Notes under the pieces: model-generated
What the model saw: only the letters and a program-made list of their open reading frames with translations
Told to the model about the DNA's origin: nothing
Databases searched by the model: none
Program-made: the position numbers and the translations under genes
Shown: positions 12,601 to 25,200 of the stretch, one piece after another
How the letters are laid out: each line of letters begins with the position of its first letter
Position numbering within the stretch: position 1 is the stretch's first letter
Assembly: GCA_018389105.1 (NCBI GenBank)
Contig: JACATO010002186.1
Location: 1,626,501 to 1,690,500, forward strand
Origin: Nautilus pompilius
Taxonomy: Eukaryota > Mollusca > Cephalopoda > Nautilida > Nautilidae
Direction of reading: 5' to 3'
Length of the DNA: 64,000 nt

Positions 12601-15600
12601 AAGTTGGCTGGTTTGTTTCATTAATAAACAAAACTTTACTAATTTTTTTTTTAATATTTATGTTGCTATACAGCAATACTCCTTTATTTTTTTCACCAGA
12701 GAAAAGTTTCCAACTCTCTTCACATATTCACTGTGAGTGGCTCTGGTGCAGGGGTTTCCAACCATTTTTATTTTTGTACCACTAAATCAAAAGTCAGTAC
12801 GCCACCATGATGGACAATCTAGGTTACCCAAGAAAAATTGGAGGAAGGGGTTGTTGGTGTTGGGGGCTCAGTGAGCTCACTTAAAGAACATCTTTTAAAC
12901 TTTACATGTAAAATACTGCATAAAACAGGTAAATGGGAAATAGAATGTTATTAAATGCTAACTTAATTAAAATTAGAATTTTTAATAAATACATTTTATT
13001 AATTAGCAATGGAAAGAAAATGCATTTTGTGTGTTTTTGGTATCTTCACATACCAGCTTGCATTAGTTCACATACCACCAGAGGTATGCGTACCACAGGA
13101 TGGTAACTCCTGTTCTAATGGGAAAAAAGATGGTTGTTCTTGCATCCATCAAACCAGCTGTCACAAGACATTTGTGTATAATGGCACTGCACTACTTTTA
13201 TTTTACAATGACGCTACTGTGGATGTTGTCTGCATAGCAGAATTATTCAAAAATACAATCAGAATTTTCAACAAATTATTTTCTTGTATTATCCTCTCAG
13301 TGTTAATATGCACTTACACAGTGAACTTTTATTTAACAGTTCTTCAAACATCTCGGCTTACACATACATTCTTAACATCTCTGTGACAAAGAACGATCCC
13401 TTGTCCAAAATGAACACAACTCAAAACAAATTTAACCAAGTTCCATCTACTTCACAGAAAAGTCCCCATCTGGTATAGAAACATTTTAAAATCTAGATGT
13501 ATATGGCTGAAATAATTTTTTTTGATGAGTTTGTAGCATTTTTTCTTTGTAAGCTTTTATGCAGATTTATATGGAAGTAAGCTGTGTATTCTAGGTATAA
13601 ACAGCAATTGAAGTAACCATTATATATCACTGTTTAACACAAGCCTTTTTAAAAAAAAATGTACTATCAGGTAATTAATCTATTAGTATATACTACATTT
13701 GGTCCAAGGGAAATAACTCTTACACGTTTTTTTTTAAAACTACTTATATCAAGACAAAGTCTGCAGTTTTATTTCATGTTAAATTAGTGCTTATCTTTAT
13801 TTTTAGATTCAAGTTTTGCCTCATTTTTTCTTCTTAAGTTTCCAAGAAATACAGAGGCAATCTCCAAGACACCAAAGATATTAAGTGTGGTTATTCATTC
13901 TAGCAAAAATCCAAATAAAATGCATTAGAAAACATTGAATTTTTTTTACATCATAACATTCATGGAATAAGATCATGCAATCGTGAACGTAATAAAAGTG
14001 GTTACAGTGGGAGAGAAGCCCTACAACTGTTCCTTGTTTTTTATGATCTTCTTTCTAATTTAAAGGAGTCTTATGTTAACACTAAACAGAAGTGCAGTGC
14101 AAAGAGAGAGAGATTCTTTCAGCCTGTATTACATTTTCTTTTTAATATATTAAAAAATTGTAAAACCAAAATTATTACAAAAGTAAAAACTGAAAACAAT
14201 AACCAATTAATTTTGATTTTGTGCTTTTCTCAAATTCAATTAGAGAAATAAAACTTTAAATATGTATATGATTGGTAAATTAGTTCCATCAAGTTTCACT
14301 TTTGGCTCTCTGCATTAACAAATTGTACTGCTTATTTAGCAAAATGTACATTTATCTTAAAAAATATTTAAAAAGAATAACAAATATAGTGCAATAAAGA
14401 GACTGACTACTAAACACAGTACACAGACAACTAACTGCCAAGTCCAAGTTACCCTTCCATTGTTGAAAATGAAAATGAAATGGAAAAAAAAAGCTAGATG
14501 TAAATAGCTGCTGCAACAAAGTTCTTTTAAAAGATGACATGATTGCACTCTTTTAAATATTTTTAAGGTTATATGGTAAATTAGAGCTATAATGCCTATT
14601 AAAAGAAAAAAATGACCATGTTTTGACAAATATGGCATTTAAATTCAGTGTCATTGATGTTAGTAGGTAAAGCTCCTTAGAATTACAATATAATGGTTGA
14701 AAAAGCCACTTTTTACTGTTTCAGTATTCCTGCATGATGGAAGTTAATTACTCTGTGTGTAGTAGCATAAGGTTTTAAAAAAAACAGACTTGAGACTTGT
14801 TCTTTTACTTGCAAGAACACATAAACCTCTAAATAAAGTTGTCCTGAAACCATGCAATACACCAAATAAAGCAACTTTTAATAGTATCTTTCATAGTTTA
14901 AAGCATACACACCTAAGTGAAATTCCTTTTCTGTATCTTTTAAAAAACTGGACAGACTGGTAACTTAGAAGTAGGTATAAGTACTACTGATCACCTGCAG
15001 AAAATGATTTCATCATCTGCATTTGTCAGTTATTCTCTGTACAGCTAACCAGTAAAAACTTAAAATGCATGTATTAAGATCCTTTGTTTATAGACATCAG
15101 GGGCTAGTTTGAGCATTTTCTGTACTCTTAAGATGCAATTATTGATGGTGGCGGCAAGGAAGGATCTCTGAAACATAAGCTCATTAGTTAGTTCCATTAT
15201 TGCTAATGAGGTTAAGGGAAAAGCAAATAACCGTCATCAACAACTTTCTGTTCTGATTCTTCTCTGCTGAAGAACCCAGTTCATAAAGAAACAACTGGCT
15301 ACATTAAAACAAAACAAAAAAAATACACTACAGCCAAGACTCTCCAATAAAGAACTAAAATGTCTCATATTATTTCAGTGCCAGCAAATCTAATACTTAC
15401 ATGAGCCTTCCTGCCTAGAGCATATGGAGAAGTGGCTTTCATCTTGAACAGCTCAAGATACTCCCATATCTCCTTCCATGCATTCAAGCAGTTAATCCAC
15501 AACTAAGAATAAAAAGAAAATTTAGTCAAGTCAAGAAATAACTTACTCTACTGAATCTAAAAAAATGGTAAATTTCATTTTACTAATCAGTATAACAGAT

Positions 15601-16213
15601 GTGTGTGTTCTTCCCATCATTCAGAACTTCTTACATTAGTTTGTAAATACTAATGTATTGATTGGAGAAGTGGGGAATCAATCTACTGGAGAAATACATA
15701 AAGAAAAGCTGCTTTATGATTAATTTCTTTCCATATAATGGATTTTTTTGCCTCTTCATTCCTTCTGTTTCTTAAAGTCCTGGAAGGTTATAAGATCCCA
15801 GAGCATTTATTAAGTCAAAAACAAACATACCCTATTATAAATACTCAAAAAAAAAGAATGCAGAGATTATGTAAAAAGTTAATAAAAGCTAGTACATGGA
15901 ACAGAAACCCCTTATTTTTTAAAAAAATAGGGCATCCAAAAAAGACAAAAGCACTTAGAAAGAAAAATTGTTCACCTTGTTTTCGCTCTGCTTGACAAAA
16001 CTGGTAAAAAAGCCACCAGAAAGTTTGTCATACTGCAGATGCTTAGCAACCTTTTGTAGTCGATTTGGATTAGTAATCTTTGGAAAGAATGAGGTTGCAA
16101 AGTCAGGTTGAGACAACTGCAGAAATAAGAGAGATGGAAACTGGCTTCCTAAAAATTCTTCATTATCAACTTTGTTTTCTTTTTGTGCCTTAGATAAAGA
16201 CCTACAATAGCAA

Positions 16214-16256
<43 letters not shown>

Positions 16257-19154
16257 AGGTGACCATAAAGTTACTTTCCGCCATCTATTGCTCATAACTG
16301 TCAAACTGTAGCAGACATGTTATGGGAAATACATTCCTACGGTTTGCAGATATTGCCACTGGGAAGGTGGGGGGGGGGAGAGATTGCCATTTCCATTACA
16401 TGATGTCACTTCTAACTTTTCCTCTCTATATATATATCATCTTACACAGGTGTCAGATGTTTCACTTTGCCTGCAAACAGAGTTTTTCTCCTAAATTACA
16501 GAGCACTTGTGAAGTTGTTCAGCAGTAGCGAATATAATGCTATGGATTTCTGGTTATGCTCCATATGAAAACACTGGTGTACCATGACTATCTGCAGGTG
16601 CCTGTTGGTCTCATGACTCAGCCTTGTCATCCATTGTAGTCGAGATGTCTGGAAGCTGCCATTCAGAATAAATACATTGTGAACATTCACTGTAACAAGT
16701 CAGATCAGTTCAGCAAAATGTTAATAAAATTTTGTCTCCATAAATTGGCACTGGTAACTTAGTTTTTTACTGTCTTCTATTACAATTACACATGAACTTC
16801 AGAAGCAGCTTATTTTTAAAACTAACATAGCCATTTCAGCAAGACATCACATGGTGTTAGTGGAGAAATCTGCAAACTCTGGGAATGCATTCACCATTCC
16901 ATTAATATGTGTTATAATTTGGGTGTTAAATGCAATCACCTGCAGAAAGTAATTTTATACATATAATTTTTTTTAAATAACAAAAAATTTAAACATTAAA
17001 AATAAATTTAAAAGAAATATTAATTAAAAACAAAAAGCTGTTACTTTCTTTACAGAACAGTGTTACCCAAGTATTATTTACCTAGCACAAAGTAACTCAA
17101 AAAAGTTCACCTAAATATTGGTACAGGACAAAACTTACAGAAATTAGTAAGCCAGCTAAGTACATGATATATTGTCATCAATATTAAAAAGACTGTACCT
17201 AAAATTTAATATTTATTGGGAATTTAACCTTGAAAAAGAGAGAGATAATAGTTTAGATAATAAGGAAAACCAGATGATAAAGATGGGTTCAGAAATAAAC
17301 AAATTATTACTATTTTACTATTACAAAAAAATTGAAAATACAGAAGATAAAAATTATTCAGCCACATTTGGCAGAATTCTTATTTTTATTAGCATACATA
17401 TACTACAGTATTATTTATGTAGTGACTGCATTAAAAAATCAATAAATTAAAGGTTTTTTCTACATATACATACAATGATAGATTATCTGACACAGATGTA
17501 AAAGTTTTCATATTTTTTTAAAATTAAGTCCTTTTATATATGGAAATAATTAAAGGGTAATTTTGTTTGAAGCATCTCACTGCCATTTTGTACATAATAG
17601 TGTTTTCTTCTCTTTTAAACAGCCAATATTAGGTAACAGAAATAGTGCTGCAAATAAATTAAATCTTCCAGGGAAAAGAGACAAAACCTGAGATAGAATT
17701 CAATATCTGCTTCACAATGTCCAGATAATAAATGTCATATTAGGTACTACATAAATAAAAATTTAATTTTCTGGATCTGTCTAAATTATCATGTACACTT
17801 GTGCCATTGATTCAGTGTAGTTGGTTGCAAAGATTTGCACAATAAATTTATATCAGGTTTCCTCAATAGGGCAGACTGGGACCAGTTGTTAGAATACCAG
17901 TTTGACATTGATTATAACCTTATCTGTATTTTAATTATAAGTTAGTGATGTTGTAACAACCTACTCTGCAATTAGTCTCCACTACTTTAGAAAAGTGCAT
18001 GGATCTTTTATTTATTTTAAAATAGTTTCTTGTCACATTTCCTGTATGACTAAGCTATAATGCATCTTTAGTATTCAGCAGTTTTCTTGCTACACCCCAG
18101 TTGTTTGATGTTAGCATTATCAGCTCTCTTGCTTCACTCTGAAGTGGTGAAATATTAATATTTAGCAGATTCTTTGCTGTGCCTCAGGATGTGAAGTGAC
18201 ATCAATATTGCTTGCTGCAGTTAAGGTTGTAGATTGATGTTGACATTTAGCTTCTCATTTTTTTGTACCCTGTGTGGTAGAGAGAACTTTACTGAGCTGA
18301 TAGACACTTAAATATTGCCATCCAACTAGGCAGCTACTTGCTGATATCAGATCAAACACTCCAATTCAAAGTTTGAAGCACCCACTAATTTGGCTTTGGT
18401 AAACAGCATGGTGAAGCAGTTGTTTTAGTGATCAAAAACTGGACTGGAATAGTACAAATTTCATTCCCTTTGGATATATTTTGTCAAATTTGTCCACTCT
18501 TCTATTTCCCACCATTCACTCTCTACAGATTTCTAGAACTTGTTTAAATTTACATCCAGAAGCACATGTGCCTATCATACATACTTACTCTGGCAACTGC
18601 AATGAGTTTGAGCTTTTGGCCAGCTCTACATCAAGTCCAGATGTATAGGAGGGTCTGATACCAAAGATTGAAGATGAAGTTATACTTTTTGGCTTCTTAA
18701 AAAAGAAAATAGCAATAATTTGTATACTGCATGCACATACAAAAACAGCAAACAATTTGTATTGCTGGCATAAATAACATTTTTGTCAAGTTATTCCCCC
18801 TACTTCTAATCGTGGAAGACTGGAATTAGTCCAACTGTGCAATTGCCAAAAATGATTTCTAAAAAAATGCTTAGATTAAAAAATTAAAAAAGAAACCTAT
18901 ACAGTTATCAACATATGTAAATTTAAGTAAACTTTTAATATATATTTCTTATTTAGACAAGGTCTCCAATTACTGAATATAATATTTTATTTGTATTGCA
19001 TACATTTATTCAGTTTTAAGGTTTTTTATGAAATTAAGAATGCAAACTAAATCATTATTTATTTGTTTATATTCTTTTAGAAATTAGCCTCCCAAAATAT
19101 CAATAAATAATAAACTATGAAAACATGGAGCAATTCTTTATTATAATAATAATA

Positions 19155-19203
<49 letters not shown>

Positions 19204-22200
19204 CTTCAATGCCAGATGGCATACTAATAAAAAATGTTGGAGTAACTTCCCCTGGTAAGAGGTGATGTTAAAACATAGATGATGAAAATACATTATTGAA
19301 CAGTGCACTAAATACCATTTTCGAAGCATTTTTAACTTCCCCTGGTAAGAGGTGATGTTAAAACATAGATGATGAAAATACATTATTGAACAGTGCACTA
19401 AATACCATTTTCGAAGCATTTTTAACTTCCCCTGGTAAGAGGTGATGTTAAAACATAGATGATGAAAATACATTATTGAACAGTGCACTAAATACCATTT
19501 TCGAAGTCAAATACTTTGCATTGTTTTCTCCAGATTACCATTTAAAAAATCACTTTAAAATGTCTTTTTTAAAATTCTCAACTGATAAAGTCATTAAAAT
19601 TCAAAGATGTAATTTATTTACTTGTTTGTTTTTTTTTTGACTGGGTAAGATAATATCATACAGTTGATTACTAATTAATTATTGATTATGATTTTTGGTA
19701 AAATACATTCATTCAACTAGGTTTTCAAAATTGTCAATTGAGTATTCCAAAAAACTGATTTTTTGAAGTAAAAAAATAAAAAATAAAAATTTATACATTT
19801 TTAAAATGATCTATAAAATATATTTATTTTATAATTTAAATAAAAATATTTTTGACAAACAATACAAAATGTAATTGAAAAAGTATAGCAATTTGAAGAA
19901 ATAAAATCGTGAATAATAGTTATTTCCCTTAGACCAATGAAAAGAATATTTGATGTTAAAGATAGAAATGCACAAACTTTTAGTTAAATATACAAGGTTT
20001 ACAAAGGGAAGAACAAAAACAAAAAGTGACATCAGCCACTACTTATATAGTTAGAATTGCTGTAGCACTATTTTTCTGGTAACATCAGTTGTGCTTTTGT
20101 ATTTTTAAAAATTATGCCAGACACTTAAAATTGCAATGTCTAAGCAATGAAAATAGCAAAGATGCAGCCTTTTAACAAAGAAAGCAGCATCAGTTTAGTT
20201 CATATAAATTATTATTTTAAACTGAGGTTATTGTTATTGCTGTAAGATCTCCATTCTGTCTTTTTCTCTCTAGCACCTGTCATCTTGCTCTTTACATATT
20301 ACTTTCCAAACATCCTTTTGACATGCAGCATACTTTTTCTTTTGCTTTGAATTGTACATCTGAATGCATTGCAAAAGATATTGTTGTTCATACCCAGAAG
20401 TTGTACAAATTCATTAAGTCTCACCACTTCTCCAGTGCTACGCATAGCTGATAGATGATCCTGCAGTGGACCCTTCTCTCATAGATTTACATTTAAAAGA
20501 CTTGGTTTAAGATACCACCTAAAGGATTGAACAACAGACCAAAATCAAATCTATAAAGCATCCAACCAAAGAAATCCTTTACTTTCAGTTTCCTAAGTGA
20601 GATTAGCCACAAGTCAACTGCAGAAAGTCCTTATCAGAACTCTGTTTTTTTTTTTTTATGATGAAAGGAAAGTAGCACCACCAAGCAATGTGACTGAAAT
20701 CCACTTCTTATACTTCCTTCTTGACATACCTCCCTCCTTCGTATGGTTTCTCTTCACTCTTCTTTACCAGCTGGCCATGAGAGTTTCCTCTGGGTACTCC
20801 AGTGTTTATTATTATTTATAACATTCATTATCCACTTTTTTTTTTGCAACTAGCAACACAATGCATCTTTCTGAGTCAACTAATACAAAATGATTTTTCA
20901 ATGGAAGCCAAGATAAAGCATACACAGCATTCTTCATTTAACAAAGCTCCAAACATTTTTTATAGTACTAAATATAAATAATGTTGAATTTTCAAGACTT
21001 GTTTCTTAACACATTGATTACGAACTACAAGTATATACTCTTTTATTACACTTGTACATTTATCTTCATGATGATTACTTCATAAACTTCATGTTTTTGC
21101 TATCCTATTTTCCAAAAGAAAAACTATTTAATAAAGATATTTTCTATCTACACATTAGTCTTAAACTTATACTGATTCTCCATATTTTGATATAACTGCA
21201 GATTTAATAAATTTAACAGCATAATTATGAAAGGAATTTTGGAAATAGGGTTTAGATTTAGAAGTATTCTTTATCAACCATATTCTCTCTCTGCTATCAT
21301 AATTAAAACTGTGTGTTGTACTTAATGCTTTACAATTTACAAATAGTAGTCAGGATTTCAGTCAGGAATCCATGTCCATAATGGGATGTCTGTCTATTGG
21401 TCCATCACACATAATAGATATATTCACTGCCAAAGTTGGAGTGCCAGGCTCCTGATGGCACAAGATATGCAACCTTCTCTAGAGGATAATCACAGTACTA
21501 CACTCCCATACCAGAATTTTCTCCAATGTAAAGAGGTTATCTCTATTGCTAAAGAGAAAAGTGTACAACTCAACAAAAGTTATTTGTTTGTTGATGTTCT
21601 TTAAATCTAGGGCTAAATATTTCTACTATGTGTAACTAAACTTCTACTTCTGATGCAGATAAAAACATCACTATTATTTCTTTTCCTTTTTTAAAAAATT
21701 TCAACAAACTCACAAAGACATAGAATCATGAAATCTCAGGATAGAACCATGTAAAGCAAAATGATTCCAGACTTGTAGCCACAGGGAATCCCTTAGAAAA
21801 ACTCATCTGAGAGAAAGACTATTTTGGAAATTTGCTTCACTTATTTTTTTCCTTTCTTTTTCCACATGTATACAAATCAAATGCATTAAGATTCTAAAAT
21901 AATTCCTGACTGGTAAACAGCAGTTTTCAAAGGTTATTTCTATTTTGAGGAAATCAGATTAATATTTAACAGTTGCAATGAAGGCAAAAAACCCAACCAA
22001 ATGAACTTTCGCTTTAATTTTCAAACATCCAATTTTGTTTCTTTCAGGAAGGAATAAATAAATAATATTTATGCATTAAATGTAAATCTTTGGAGTTGTG
22101 TAAGTTTACTGATTCTACAAAAAAAAATTAAGCTTAACTAATTTATGAGATTTCTTTTCACATATTCCATGTAACAAGTGTTAGAATCTAAGATGATTTT

Positions 22201-25200
22201 ATTCAACAATTTGTGTGAAGGTAAATTTGACATACTAAAGTATTCATTATTATTAATTTGGACTGGAATTTTAAAATTATGGAAGAAAAAGAACAGCACC
22301 GTTTTCCTGAGATGGGTTTGCTAGAAATGAATTGTCAATGTAAACAGAACAGAATTTTTTAAAAACAGAGAGAACAACAAAAAATCCTCTGAACCGCAAG
22401 TCAGGGAGAGATCTCACCAACCTAATATTTAGTTAGAAATTAACTTCCTCATTTGTAACCGCCCAGAGCTGTGACTGAAGCACCCACTCACCTAGCAACT
22501 GACGAGGCATCATTGCACCTCAGCCAATCTCTGAAGCCACAACCATCAATTCAAACATATGGAAGGAGGGAGGGTAGTTACATATAAAAAATTAATTTCA
22601 AGTCACTCATTTGTAAGATGACAAATTAATTTTTTAAATTTATAGTTAAAATGTAAATGAAACAGAACAATTCTTACCAATTCTGGAAATTTCTCAAGCT
22701 CTTTGCTCCATGGAGGTAAAAATTGCAAATACTTTGATTCTTTGATTCTACTTGGAAATGTTTCTAAATCTGATCTGTGCATTAAAGCATAGAACTTGCA
22801 ATATCTATGGTATTCATATGGATTTGTCTCCAGAAGGCATCTCAAAAGATATTGTGGTGCCCTATAGAAAAAAATTAATTAAAACTTTAAAAAAAAAACA
22901 ATAAAATTCAACCACTTCCTTGCAGGTCAAGAAAATTATAAATGCGGTCAAGATTTTTTTTTTTAAGTTGACAAACTAAAATTATGCAGTTGGTTTTTCT
23001 TTATGAAAATATCTCTGCAGTACTTCTTACCTTCTTTCTGCATGGTGAACAACTGAGGTTTCAGCATCTGCTTATCTAACAGATCAAGCAATCGTCTGAA
23101 GCTCACTGCCATTCTTCAGCATGTAACAAGAGGCAAGTTTTTTTTTTTTTCAAAATTCTTCTATACAGAACTGGTCTGCATGAGTTCCTCCTCTAGGATC
23201 TTTTTTCTTTCCGTTAGGGCAACAAAATTCAGCATACAATAGGCACTTTTATATATGCCAGCCATTGCTTCCACTGCTATGCAAGCCCCTTTTTCCTTGC
23301 CTGGCTGATGTTCCTATGTCTCACCATCAGCTAATGTTTAGCCCAACTGGCCAATTGACAGAGAAGAAAGCTTCCACAATTACAGTCTGCACACATCAGC
23401 AGTATTTTAAAAATAAAAAACACATTGCATTAATTTCCTGAACAATTTCATTATGATTCTGTGCTAGAAATAAAACACAATCTTTGAAGACTGATAATTA
23501 AATGAACAGTAAAAAAAAAATAATTTATATATCTATAAAGTTTTTTTAAATGTAATATGTGATTTATTTCTGTTAGTCTCCAGAAGGAGCAGAGCGGTGG
23601 TCTAGTGGTAGACTGCTAGAGTTGAGGGTCTGAGTTTGATTCCTGCAGAGGAAGGAGGGCGGCTCAATCTGGCAAACCTCCTGGGAATGTTTTCTTCTCA
23701 CTCTGCTTTACCAGCCAACCATGTGAGTTTCCTGTGGGCTATATCCAGTTTCCTCACACATCTGAAAATTATGAGTTCTAGCAAGGATTTTCCTGGCAAA
23801 GTTGAAAGTACTGGGCCTCTTGTGGTGCAGGATTAGCAACGCTTCCTAGTGAACAACCAACACACCAAGTTCCCTCAGCAGGGCTGACTTCTCTGAAGAC
23901 ATTACTGTACAACACAACATCTCCAGTAGCTCTGAAAGTCAGATGTGTTTCTGGATGTCATAGTAAACAGGGTTGTAACGGTTACTGTTTTTTCCGAACT
24001 GGTTAACTGAAGGGAGGATAATTTCTAAAATTTATTTTTGATTTGACATGATGTAGCAACTGCATACTATCTAATGTTGAATATACAATAAAAATATTCA
24101 CTTCTCCTTTTAGTTACTTCAATGTAAATTAAACTTTTATTAGTTTACAACAAAAATTGTAATATATTCCAACCTTTCAGTGATCGGCAGACTTCTATCA
24201 TACTACCAGCATGCTATTAAGTGGACAAATTACCAAATCTGGCTTAAGTTTGCATTGCAAAATAAATGTAACAAATACAAGCTCAGTGGATGACAATAAG
24301 GAGAAACATTTAAGATTTTAATTAGTTTTTCTAAGCGATTTTAGTTCGGGCACATACCTCTGTTTAAAATAAATAGTGAAGGGAGACAACTTAGTGAACA
24401 TTATATAGTGAATATTCTAAAAAATATACATTAACAAACATAGAAGAAATTAAAGTTTTAACTTAAAGTTTATTATAATTTTGATTTAAAAATAGCAGTT
24501 CATCGATAAACACTGGATCTAAATTAAACCGAAGCTTGGTGATCTTAAGACCTGCAGTGCTAAAGATCCGCTCACTTGGGACTGTTGTTACAGGAATAGC
24601 GAGGTATTTCCATGCTATGGAGGCAATGTTTTTGAAGATTGCTTTATGTACCTTCCACCAGTTTAATGGATCAGATACCCTTACAAGTGATCGCTTATAT
24701 GCAATCAATTCAGCATCAGTATTATGGCCACAAACCTCATCTATATCACCAGAAAGGTAATCGGGCTGGTCTCACTTGTGCCATGAGGTTTTGTATGTGC
24801 CCCCATACTGTGGCCCATTTATTTTCAGGAAGAAAACAGAGAGATTTATATTTCGGATCGAGCACTGTCACCACCATCAGTGGAGACACAAGACCATTTT
24901 CATTAGGATGCCAGTCTCAAACTATCATCTGTTTGACCAGCCCATTAAATTTGGCTGCCTTAAACACACCTATTGAAGCAGTCACCTTCTAAAGAACAAA
25001 TCTTTCTGAATGAGGTTTGCAACTAAAAAAAAAAATGCAGCCAGATGATGGCAAACTTTCTCCAGCTAACATTTCTGTTACTTCTGCCAGAGGTTGTAGC
25101 AGAGGAACTAAGTCCTCTAACAGTCGTCAGAAAACGTCTTTGATATCTAGTGACTGACACTCTGATAACTTGGTTATTCCATCATCAAAACAGTGTACAC

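Larger units (their letters stand above)
2018..15400. other. RGS22 intron 11 (13.4 kb)
   Basis: Contains the features listed separately between 3569 and 13112. A weak family-A SINE-like stretch may lie at 4860-4960. From 2018 to 7460, apart from a (GA)n tract, and from 13113 to 15400, I see only A+T-rich unique sequence. The open frames there show no recognisable protein and lie in low-complexity DNA. Confidence 0.7.
18696..22677. other. RGS22 intron 8
   Basis: Holds the microsatellite and 90-bp tandem repeats at 19141-19506, and SINE fragments near 20730 and 21410. The rest shows no recognisable gene or element. Confidence 0.7.

Noticed and set aside
13009-13386. 125-codon plus-strand frame with several cysteines
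   Set aside because: Runs across the right end of a MITE into unique intron; no recognisable domain.
16255-16750. Possible transposon starting CCAGGTGACCATAAAGTTAC after the (TA)n tract
   Set aside because: The start resembles a Tc1/mariner-type end and the far end (GCCAATTTATGG read inward) resembles it weakly, but no transposase motif could be confirmed in either strand.
19141-19488. 115-codon repeat protein on the minus strand
   Set aside because: The frame exists only because a 90-bp tandem unit and an (ATA)n tract are multiples of three; no start context or homologue.
23586-23660. tRNA gene
   Set aside because: Box A and B-like sequences are present but the acceptor stem and arms do not pair; the same head heads several SINE copies.
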